Shown here: positions 37,567-45,090 of the stretch, in pieces
Layout of the letters: each line of letters opens with the position of its first letter
Position numbering within the stretch: position 1 is the stretch's first letter
DNA from: RYN-428 sp035551995
GTDB lineage: Bacteria; Planctomycetota; Phycisphaerae; Tepidisphaerales; Tepidisphaeraceae
Direction of reading: 5' to 3'
Length of the DNA stretch: 64,000 nt
Assembly: GCA_035551995.1 (NCBI GenBank)
Contig: DASZME010000008.1
Location: forward strand, 1-64,000
Position numbers and translations under genes: made by a program
Notes under the pieces: generated by a model
What the model saw: the letters and a program-made list of their open reading frames with translations, nothing else
Told to the model about the DNA's origin: nothing
Database searches by the model: none

Positions 37567-37878
37567 TCAGAGGGTGTAGGTCACGACGTTGGAGATGTCT
37601 ACATACTTGCTGTCGGTATACTCGCCGCCGGCGCCGGTCTTCTTGTAGTTCACGTACTTAAACATCTGCAGGACGATTTCGTATTTGCCGGGCGTGGTGG
37701 CGGGATGCGTATAACTCCGTTCGGTACGCAGGGCCGTGGCGGTGGTGACGGCGTTGCCGTTCACGGTAACCTTCCACTGAAGGCGCGAGCCCCAGTCATC
37801 GGTCACGTCCTGGCGGGTGACGATGGTTCCATCGACCGTCAACGTCGTCTTGGGTGTTCCCTCAAAGACCTGTTCCAC
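37567..37878 (-). CDS. Small beta-rich hypothetical protein
   Basis: 103 residues, no signal peptide. The composition (Thr/Val/Tyr, few helices) and segments such as 'TTLTVDGTIVTRQDV', 'WKVTVNGNAV', 'PGKYEIVLQMFKYVNY' and 'DISNVVTYTL' suggest a compact beta sandwich. No family is recognised. It precedes the DUF1501 gene by 18 bp, so it is probably the first gene of the minus-strand operon. About 175 bp upstream is non-coding up to the DUF4432 gene. Confidence 0.65.
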   Translation of the reverse strand: MEQVFEGTPKTTLTVDGTIVTRQDVTDDWGSRLQWKVTVNGNAVTTATALRTERSYTHPATTPGKYEIVLQMFKYVNYKKTGAGGEYTDSKYVDISNVVTYTL

Positions 37879-38054
37879 GACCGGATCTCCTTCCAGGGGA
37901 CAATCGCATTCCGACTCATCTCTCCGAATCCGATAGACGGGTCCCTTTCAATACGATACTTATTCTCGCCAATCCCGTTGTCGTATTTCCGGCTCCCTGT
38001 CTCCTTTGCCGTGCCGGGAACGAGGTCAAAACGATTGCCGCGAAACGGCACGTT

Positions 38055-39236
38055 TCATTCCACCTCCGGCGCCCGTTCGTCAACGACGGGGACGTGCGTT
38101 CCTTGCACCGCCGCCACCCGATCCGCCGCCGCTTTGACGTCGCTGGCGCCGGCATGCACCTGAATCTTTATTGAAAATGACCGGCTCGCCCCCGCGGCCA
38201 GTTTCGGCACGCGGCCGGCTTTGCGCTCGATCCGCCGGTTGTAAGGAAATCCGGTGCCCGGCTCGATCCCGGTCACATAGCCTTCTTCAACGGCGTTGGT
38301 ATTCTTCCAAAGCGTCAGCTTGGGCAATTCGGCCGTCGAGTATGAAACCGAAACCGCTCGATCCTTGCCGCGATTCCGAATCAGCGCGATCGCCGTGCCG
38401 TCGCGATCGGCCAGAGGGGTCAGACAGTAAACCTGCTCGACAAAGCCAAGCTCGGGACCACGATATTCCGTGTAGCTTCCAATCCCCTTGGCGGCGTTGG
38501 CGTTCAACGGCGTCACCCGTTCGGTCGTCGCGGCGAACGTCGCCCCTTCTTCCAGAATCGGACGGCCAAAGTTGATGTGATACAGCAGCTGGAATTCCTG
38601 CTCGGCGCCGCCGTGATTGGTCAGCGTGTCGGTGACGGTAAAGGTATCGGATCCAGGTTCGGTGGAGACGTCGGTCCACAGCTCGAACTTGGGCCCAAAG
38701 AACATTCGCTCGTCGATCCTGCCGCGAACGTGGATGCGATAGGGCGCCTGTCGCTCGACGAGAACTTCCACCTCGCTGGCGGGAATATTTTGAATTTTGC
38801 CGTGGAGGGTGAGTTCCATGGTGGCTTCGTCGCCGACGTTATTGACGAATCGATCGACGCCGGGATGTCCGTTGCTTTCCAGGCCGCAGCGGACGATGAA
38901 TTCGTTGAATCCTTCGAGCCATCCGAGCCCGCCGCGGGATTGCAGATTGATGTGGCGGGGATGGACGACTTCCTTGACGGGCGAATCCCAGCCGAGACGG
39001 ACATCGCCAAGTTCGGCGTGGAGGATGCCCATGCCGCGGGTGGGGCATAGGGTGATTTGCATGGCGCCGTTGTCGATGACGATGATATCGACGCCGTCCT
39101 GCTTGCCGCCGCGAAGGGCGGATTTGCCGATGGACCAGTTGACCGGACAGTCAGGCGTCACGTCGCCTGACGTGACCCGCCAGGCCGGCATGTTGATGTT
39201 TCTGGATGAGCTGATGAGCGTTTGGGTGTAGGGCAT
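38055..39236 (-). CDS. DUF4432 family, mutarotase-like protein
   Basis: 393 residues, start ATG 39236 with AAGGA 5 nt upstream; an extension to 39311 has no such site. The sequence matches the DUF4432 (aldose 1-epimerase-like, beta-supersandwich) pattern: 'CPTRGMGILHAELGDVRLGWDSP', 'GGLGWLEGFNEFIVRCGLESNG', 'QLLYHINFGRPILEEGA', 'GIEPGTGFPYNRRIER'. His and Glu residues suitable for an epimerase site are present, but the sugar is unknown. Cytoplasmic. It stands alone, 170 bp from the diguanylate cyclase. Confidence 0.8.
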   Translation of the reverse strand: MPYTQTLISSSRNINMPAWRVTSGDVTPDCPVNWSIGKSALRGGKQDGVDIIVIDNGAMQITLCPTRGMGILHAELGDVRLGWDSPVKEVVHPRHINLQSRGGLGWLEGFNEFIVRCGLESNGHPGVDRFVNNVGDEATMELTLHGKIQNIPASEVEVLVERQAPYRIHVRGRIDERMFFGPKFELWTDVSTEPGSDTFTVTDTLTNHGGAEQEFQLLYHINFGRPILEEGATFAATTERVTPLNANAAKGIGSYTEYRGPELGFVEQVYCLTPLADRDGTAIALIRNRGKDRAVSVSYSTAELPKLTLWKNTNAVEEGYVTGIEPGTGFPYNRRIERKAGRVPKLAAGASRSFSIKIQVHAGASDVKAAADRVAAVQGTHVPVVDERAPEVE

Positions 39237-39408
39237 AATTTCCTTGGCACAGCCGGTGAAAGGAATAAGTGCGATGATGCGTGAGACTCCATTTATCGAC
39301 GAGCGCAGCATAACCCATCGCGCAAAAGAGTACCCGCGCCGCGGACAACGTGGACGATTTCGATGGCGGGATCACCGCGGCGTGAGGCGAGGTCGAGCTG
39401 AAAACGAT

Positions 39409-40842
39409 CTATGCCGCCTGCGGCGGTTGATAGGTCTTGACGCAATTTCGATTGGCGTTTTTCGCTTCATACAACGCCTGATCGGCGGCGGCGAGAAGGG
39501 CGGCGAGGGTCATCGTATTATGCGGTCCCGATCGCTCGGCCACCCCGATGCTCAGCGTGGGTTGGACATCGAGATGTGCGATGGCGCTGGAAAAATCGAC
39601 GGACGAAAATGCCTGCCGAAGTTTTTGGACGACTTGCTGCGCCTGACCCAGCGGCGTGGTGGGAAGGGCAATGACGAACTCGTCGCCGCCGTAGCGGAAA
39701 GCCAGGTCGGTTTTGCGGAGGGTGATTCTCACGCAGTCGGCGAACGCCTTCAACAGATAGTCGCCGGCGGCGTGGCCATGGGCGTCGTTGACTTGCTTGA
39801 AAAGATCCATGTCCACCATGAAGACCGTCAGTGGCCTGGCATGACGATCGGCCAGCGCCACCTCGCGCTGGAGGAGTTGCTCCATCGATCGCCGGTTGTA
39901 TAAGCCGGTCAGGGCGTCGGTCATACTCTGCTGCTCGGCCTCGGCCAACAGGTACAGGGACATCAGCGAGGACTGAGCCGTGTTCACATACGTTTGGGCG
40001 AGCTGACGGCGTTCTTCGGTCCACCCTTCGCCGGCGGGTAGAAGCATGTGAACGACGAATTGAAGCTTGCGGCCCACCGAAAACGGAATGCAATACGCCG
40101 GCTTGTTGTGTGGCTCGTTAATGAACTGATCGAGGGCGCATCGCACCGGCGAATCGGTTCGAAAATGTCGTGGCTGGGCTTGTCGCAGGCAGGGGCAAAG
40201 TGCCGACTCCATTTCACCTAGTACGCCGTCGCATAAGAAATCAGCCGGGTGACTTGCCTTGACCTGTGTGGCGGGAAGATTGTCGGGGTCGTGACAGAGA
40301 ACGGTTAGGCCGGCCAAAGACAATTCGGATTGAAGGAAATGGCAGAGCGTCGAATAAACCTGCTCGGCTTTACCCGCTCCCTGAATCGTCTGCGAAAAAT
40401 CGAGCAGGCGATCCACCGTCCGCTTGCGGGCTTGCAGGGCCTGCTGAACGGTATCATTTTCTGCGCGGGCGTCGCGCAATTTGCGAACCATTTTGTCGAA
40501 CGTGTCTTGAAGTTGGCCGATGTCCGAACTCACCGGCGGCGGCGCGGGGCGGGCGTCAAGTTCGCCGCCGATGACGCGCTTCATTCCTTCGCGCAGACTG
40601 CGAAGCGATCGAACCACGCGATTGACCGCCAGCATGAGTAAAGCGAGGCTGCTTACAAAGGCCACGCCGGCCATGATGGACAGCGGCCAGTGAAATGTGA
40701 TCGATGGAGCAGGCGCATCCGAAGGCCGTTGCGTCGCCCAAACGACCGAAACAACCACCCCGGCAGCAGTAAGAATCGTCGAAAAACCGCAAAGCACGAG
40801 GATCTGAGTGCGAAGAGACGTATGTGAGCTCAGTTGTCGCAC
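39409..40842 (-). CDS. Membrane diguanylate cyclase (HAMP-like, GAF-like, GGDEF)
   Basis: 477 residues. It should make cyclic di-GMP from GTP. Two membrane helices (about 14-38 and 55-75) with a short loop, a HAMP-like linker (about 75-130), a GAF-like region with several Cys (about 150-300) and a GGDEF domain with G-G-D-E-F at 385-389. An inhibitory-site R-x-x-D (R-K-T-D, 376-379) lies five residues before it, so product inhibition is expected. The start is set at GTG 40842, 7 nt after GAGGA; a TTG two codons earlier is too close to that site. Diverges from the activator gene at 41047. Confidence 0.9.
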   Translation of the reverse strand: MRQLSSHTSLRTQILVLCGFSTILTAAGVVVSVVWATQRPSDAPAPSITFHWPLSIMAGVAFVSSLALLMLAVNRVVRSLRSLREGMKRVIGGELDARPAPPPVSSDIGQLQDTFDKMVRKLRDARAENDTVQQALQARKRTVDRLLDFSQTIQGAGKAEQVYSTLCHFLQSELSLAGLTVLCHDPDNLPATQVKASHPADFLCDGVLGEMESALCPCLRQAQPRHFRTDSPVRCALDQFINEPHNKPAYCIPFSVGRKLQFVVHMLLPAGEGWTEERRQLAQTYVNTAQSSLMSLYLLAEAEQQSMTDALTGLYNRRSMEQLLQREVALADRHARPLTVFMVDMDLFKQVNDAHGHAAGDYLLKAFADCVRITLRKTDLAFRYGGDEFVIALPTTPLGQAQQVVQKLRQAFSSVDFSSAIAHLDVQPTLSIGVAERSGPHNTMTLAALLAAADQALYEAKNANRNCVKTYQPPQAA

Positions 40843-41011
40843 GCCCAAATCCTCTCACCCAGCCCGATCACGCTGAGAGCGCCTGTGGCTCGGCAGCGTT
40901 AACCTAAACGGTATATCGGTTATAGACGCCACAGACTCAACCATGAATCCTTCCTGCTGATATTCAAATAATTAATTATAGGTCAATCCGGGGCCGTTAC
41001 GCATGATTTTA

Positions 41012-41040
41012 TTGCCATTCGCTCCACGCTTGCATATATT
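41012..41040 (+). promoter_or_regulatory. Candidate sigma70-type promoter for the GAF/AAA+ gene
   Basis: TTGCCA at 41012-41017, 17-bp spacer, TATATT at 41035-41040. The start codon follows at 41047, only 6 nt after the -10, so transcription would begin at or very near the ATG and the mRNA would be nearly or fully leaderless. No Shine-Dalgarno site is present. Confidence 0.55.
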
Positions 41041-41046
41041 ATAGAC

Positions 41047-42678
41047 ATGGCAGTCGATACCCCGCTTAATGTTCCGGCGAATGATCGTGCAACTGACCAG
41101 GAACTGTCCATTTTGACTGAGATCGGACAGATACTTTCGGCCTCACTCGATCTGCGCGCTTCGTTCGGCCAAGTGATGCAAATCATTTCTGATAAGCTAT
41201 CTATGAGAAGAGGCGCGCTGGTGCTGCTCGAGGAATCGACCGGGCGACTGCGCACAGAAGCGGCAATCGGACTTACCTCTGAAGAAATGGAACGCGGCAA
41301 ATACGCGGTCGGCGAGGGAATTACCGGCGGAGTCGTCGCCACAGGCCGAGCCCGCATTATTTCCGACGTCAGAAAAGATCCCGATTTTCTCAATCGAACC
41401 GGCCGCCTTTCGTCTGACGCCAGCGAGGCGTTCAGTTTTATCTGCGTCCCCATCAAAATCGAAGGACGAACGGCCGGCGTACTCTCGGTCGACAAAGCGA
41501 TCAGCACCGAGGAACAACTCCGCAGCGACGCGAAGTTTCTCGACATCACGGCGGCGTTTCTCGCCCTCGCCATCCAGATCAATCGGATGGTGATGCGGCA
41601 AAAAGAAGAACTGCTCGAAGAGAATGCCCAGCTTCGCGCTCAGGTTCGCGATCGCTATCGATTTGAAAACGTGATCGGCGATTCACCCGCCATGCACGAC
41701 GTCTTCGCGGTGGTCGGTCAGGTCGCCAACAGCCGGGCGACCGTGTTGATCCTCGGCGAAACGGGAACCGGCAAGGAAATGATCGCCAAGGCGATCCATT
41801 ACAACTCTCCCCGAAAAGATAAAGCATTCATCCGCGTCAACTGCGGCGCCATGACCACCACGCTGCTGGAAAGCGAGTTGTTCGGCCACGTCAAAGGAAG
41901 CTTCACCGGCGCCGTCCGCGACAAGATCGGCCGTTTCGAAGCCGCCGACGGGGGAACGATCTTCCTCGATGAAATCGGAACGATGGAAGCCTTATTGCAG
42001 GTGAAATTGCTCCGCGTCTTACAGGAGCGGGAATTCGAGCGGGTCGGCGATAACCAGACGGTAAAGGTCGATGTGCGGGTCATCGCGGCCACCAATGCCG
42101 ACTTGCAGGAAGAGGTCGCCAAGGGCGCGTTCCGCGAGGATTTGTATTACCGGCTCAACGTGGTGAATATCTATCTGCCGCCCCTACGCAATCGCCGCGA
42201 GGATATCCCCCGGCTCATCGATTACTTCCTCGATAAATACAACGCGATGAACGACCGCAAGCTTCGGCGAATCAGCCGGGACATGCTCAACGTCTTGCTG
42301 CGTTATCCCTGGCCCGGCAATGTCCGCGAATTGGAAAACGCGATCGAGCGCGCGGTGGTCCTGAGTCGCGACGAGGATTTCACGGAGGATTTGTTGCCGT
42401 TAAACGTGCGGATGTTCGCCGCTCAGCGCCGGACCAACCAATCCAGCGAATCGATCGAGCAACTCACCCGTCGGCTGGCCGATCAGGCGATCAGCGATTA
42501 CGAAATGCGCGAAGGAGAAATTTACCAGCTGGTGATCGACCAGATGGAACACGCGCTAATCGACAAAGCGCTGGCCAAGTGCGGGAACGTGAAGACCAAA
42601 GCCGCGGACTTCCTCGGCATTAATCGCAACACGTTGAATAAGAAGGTGAAGGACCTGGGGATCGAAGCGGTAGAGTAG
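41047..42678 (+). CDS. GAF-AAA+-Fis sigma54-type transcriptional activator
   Basis: 543 residues, NifA-like order. GAF domain about 20-180; AAA+ domain about 205-440 with Walker A GETGTGKE (237-244), Walker B 'GGTIFLDE' (302-309) and the arginine finger region; a Fis-type helix-turn-helix about 500-540 ('KTKAADFLGINRNTLNKKVKDLG'). The sigma54-contact loop reads G-S-F-T-G-A (284-289) rather than the usual G-A-F-T-G-A. The GAF ligand is unknown. It is divergent from the diguanylate cyclase, so the two may be functionally linked. The next gene on the strand is a pseudogene. Confidence 0.9.
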   Translation: MAVDTPLNVPANDRATDQELSILTEIGQILSASLDLRASFGQVMQIISDKLSMRRGALVLLEESTGRLRTEAAIGLTSEEMERGKYAVGEGITGGVVATGRARIISDVRKDPDFLNRTGRLSSDASEAFSFICVPIKIEGRTAGVLSVDKAISTEEQLRSDAKFLDITAAFLALAIQINRMVMRQKEELLEENAQLRAQVRDRYRFENVIGDSPAMHDVFAVVGQVANSRATVLILGETGTGKEMIAKAIHYNSPRKDKAFIRVNCGAMTTTLLESELFGHVKGSFTGAVRDKIGRFEAADGGTIFLDEIGTMEALLQVKLLRVLQEREFERVGDNQTVKVDVRVIAATNADLQEEVAKGAFREDLYYRLNVVNIYLPPLRNRREDIPRLIDYFLDKYNAMNDRKLRRISRDMLNVLLRYPWPGNVRELENAIERAVVLSRDEDFTEDLLPLNVRMFAAQRRTNQSSESIEQLTRRLADQAISDYEMREGEIYQLVIDQMEHALIDKALAKCGNVKTKAADFLGINRNTLNKKVKDLGIEAVE

Positions 42679-43071
42679 CGTCTCCAATTTCCCAATTAAA
42701 CATCTCTTCGACGGGAATGCCACGGGCTGGTGACGAATCCATAGCAAATCGAACGATGGCAATTTCATCGCCTCGAAATGCGGTCTATTGAAACTCGGGC
42801 ATGTGCCGCGAGGGTGAAACATCGGAGAGAGCGCGAACTGCGTCGTGCTCAACACCGCGAGCAATTCTTAATGCGGTATGGGCAGCGGCGACTTCGTCGA
42901 TAACGTGGAGCTATTCGCTGATCTGTCCGAAGTGCCGCCCCGCCGGCAGTGTGCCATAACCAGCCGTTGCTGTGGACGGGCCCGCGTCGCGTCGTTAGCT
43001 TGTTCTTATGCCACGTTCTTCCGGCGCATCGCGTTGCCCGCCACAGAGCGTCATTCGTTACGGGGTCCTCG
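42679..43071. other. Gene-free stretch, possible remnant
   Basis: 393 bp with no complete gene, apparently less GC-rich than its neighbours. Minus-strand bases around 42690-42790 read as a short plausible peptide ('EIAIVRFAMDSSPARG...') with no start or stop in place, perhaps a decayed gene. The stretch contains the left copy of the 23-bp direct repeat (42954-42976). Confidence 0.5.
42954..42976 (+). repeat. Direct repeat, left copy
   Basis: CCATAACCAGCCGTTGCTGT followed by GGA. An identical 23-bp copy lies at 43526-43548, so the pseudogene at 43072 is flanked by direct repeats 572 bp apart. Confidence 0.85.
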
Positions 43072-43531
43072 ATGGCAAAACCTCCGGTCGACGTCGCTCA
43101 GGCCCATAGGTGGTTCGCTGTCGAACCGAACAACCTCGCGTGGGATCTGGCGGAGATGGCAAATCGTTCGCCGGACAACACCGAACGGATGATCCATGCC
43201 GCACACGCTGCGTGCTTCCATTGGCTGGAGGCCGGAAACGTCCTCAACCACCTGCGCGCAGTGCCTGTTGGCCACAGTGTATAGCAAGGCTGGCTTGGCC
43301 GAGGCAGCGGTCCGACATGCTCAAAAATGCCTGGCGCTGAGTGATGCGGCAGCGGGCCAGCAAACCGCATTCGACTGTGCCACCGCGCACGGCTGCGCGT
43401 CGGCGGCTTATGGGGCTGCGGGGCGCGTACTTGAGGCACGTGCGGACCACGAATTGGCTACAGCAGCAGCGGCCAGTTTTGACGATTCGTCCGAAATGTC
43501 TGTGTTCCAGCGGCTGTACCCGGCCCCATAA
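43072..43531 (+). pseudogene. Frameshifted helical-repeat orphan gene
   Basis: The protein begins MAKPPVDVAQAHRWFAVEP at 43072 and reads through 'HAAHAACFHWLEAGNVLNHLRA', then stops at 43284 in that frame. The frame one base on continues the same protein from 'QCLLATVYSKAGLAEAAVRHAQKCL' to the stop at 43531. Removing one base from the GCGCGCAG run at 43254-43261 restores about 150 residues of TPR-like helical sequence. Two frames joining smoothly indicates a recent frameshift or a sequencing error. The stop codon sits in the right-hand 23-bp direct repeat. No family is named with confidence. Confidence 0.7.
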
Positions 43532-43548
43532 CCAGCCGTTGCTGTGGA
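43526..43548 (+). repeat. Direct repeat, right copy
   Basis: Same 23 bp as at 42954-42976; the TAA of the pseudogene lies inside it (CCATAACC). The arrangement of a short gene whose stop merges with a repeat, plus the same repeat before its start, resembles integron gene cassettes, but a full attC fold is not seen. Confidence 0.85.
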
Positions 43549-43687
43549 GGGGGCTGGAACGTTTCCGGAAGCTCGAGCAACGCGAAAATTTGATGCGCTT
43601 TGGGCGCCAAACGCTTGCGGATTGAAGATGCCAACCTTCAAATCGGCGCGAAAGAAAAGTAAACGCCGCCTCGTCGCAACAAATCTG

Positions 43688-43715
43688 TTGTGACTCAATT
43701 TCCCCGACCTATATT
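43688..43715 (+). promoter_or_regulatory. Candidate promoter for the GT4 gene
   Basis: TTGTGA at 43688-43693, 16-bp spacer, TATATT at 43710-43715. The ATG at 43722 is 6 nt after the -10, again implying a leaderless or nearly leaderless message. No Shine-Dalgarno site is present. Confidence 0.5.
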
Positions 43716-43721
43716 CACCCC

Positions 43722-44987
43722 ATGCACGTTCTCTACGTCCACCCCAACTTCCCCGCCCAGTTCGGCCACATCGCTCAAAGGCTCATCGAACGCCACAACT
43801 GGACCGTTACCTTCGCCGCCACCACCCCCGGCCCAAACACCACCGGCATTCAGCGCGTCGTCTACAAACAAGAAGGGGGCGCCACCGATCGCAACCACTT
43901 CTGCGCCCGCACCTTCGAAAACACCATCTGGAACTGCGACGGCGTCTACAACGCACTCAAAGCCCGCCCCGATATCAAACCCGATCTCATCGTCGGACAC
44001 AGCGGATTCGGAAGCACCCTCTTCCTTCGCGAACTCTACGGCGATACCCCCATCATCAACTTTTTCGAGTTCTACTACCATGTCGCCGGCCCCGACACCG
44101 ACATGGGCTTCCGCAAAGACCTCGGCTGGACTGTCCCCGACGCCCATCTGCATCGCGCCCGTTGCCGAAACGCGATGATCCTGCTCGATCTTCAACATTG
44201 CGACGCCGGTTATGTGCCGACGGAATTTCAATTCTCGCGGTTTCCCGCCGAATATTCTCCCAAACTCCGCGTAATTTTCGACGGCATTGACCGAACCGTC
44301 TATCACGGCCACGATGAACAACTTCGGCCCCCGCCGTCGCTGCGCCAAACGCGAACGTTCGCCGCCGCCACGATCTCGCCTGCGACCCGCGTCGTAACCT
44401 ATGTGAGCCGGGGATTCGAAAGCATGCGCGGGTTTGATATCTTCATGCGATCGGCTCAGCGCATGGCCGACCAATATCCAGACGTCCTGTTCATCGTGGT
44501 CGGCAGCGATCGAATCTGCTACGGCGGCGACGACAACCACATGAACGGCGCCAAATCGTTCAAGCAATGGACGCTGTCGCGATACAAAATCGACCTGGCG
44601 AAGTTTGTGTTCACGGGCCCGTTGCCGCCGGCGCAACTGGCTCGCCTGTTGGCCGCGACGGATCTTCACGTTTATCTCTCGGCGCCGTTCGTCCTCTCCT
44701 GGAGTCTGATGGACGCGCTGAGCTGCGGCGCCGTCGTGCTTGGGTCGGCCACGTCGCCCGTCAAGGAAATGATCGTCGACGGCGAAAATGGACTCCTCGC
44801 GGATTTCTTTGACGTGGAGGATTTTGCCCGCAAAGGCGTTGAAGTGCTCCGCGACCCGGCTTCATTTCGACCGCTGGGCCGGGCGGCTGAAAAAATGATC
44901 GACGAACGCTACGGCCTTGATGTGGTGCTGCCGAAGATGGTCGATTTATATACAGAAGTCTGCGGAAAAGCTCCGCGTCGCGACTAG
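43722..44987 (+). CDS. GT4-type glycosyltransferase
   Basis: 421 residues. N-terminus MHVLYVHPNFPAQFGHIA is typical of a family of GT-B glycosyltransferases; the C-terminal half has 'VVTYVSRGFESMRGFDIF', 'ADLHVYLSAPFVLSWSLMDALSCGAVVLGSATSPVKEMI'-type sequence and 'DGENGLLADFFD', the nucleotide-sugar binding region of GT4. No signal peptide; cytoplasmic or membrane-associated. Donor and acceptor unknown. It is convergent with the TPR-OGT gene about 100 bp away; a shared role in protein or polysaccharide glycosylation is only inference. Confidence 0.87.
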   Translation: MHVLYVHPNFPAQFGHIAQRLIERHNWTVTFAATTPGPNTTGIQRVVYKQEGGATDRNHFCARTFENTIWNCDGVYNALKARPDIKPDLIVGHSGFGSTLFLRELYGDTPIINFFEFYYHVAGPDTDMGFRKDLGWTVPDAHLHRARCRNAMILLDLQHCDAGYVPTEFQFSRFPAEYSPKLRVIFDGIDRTVYHGHDEQLRPPPSLRQTRTFAAATISPATRVVTYVSRGFESMRGFDIFMRSAQRMADQYPDVLFIVVGSDRICYGGDDNHMNGAKSFKQWTLSRYKIDLAKFVFTGPLPPAQLARLLAATDLHVYLSAPFVLSWSLMDALSCGAVVLGSATSPVKEMIVDGENGLLADFFDVEDFARKGVEVLRDPASFRPLGRAAEKMIDERYGLDVVLPKMVDLYTEVCGKAPRRD

Positions 44988-45090
44988 ACTAAAATGCCAT
45001 CGACGCCGAATCACTTCGACGGCGGTCGTATTGATCGCGGCCGAAATAAGTTTCGCGTTTTGCCGCAATTGGTTCGTCGCGGACGCATTC

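Noticed and set aside
42556..42864. Minus-strand frame overlapping the end of the activator gene
   Set aside because: Its first part is antisense to the Fis domain and it has no independent start signal.
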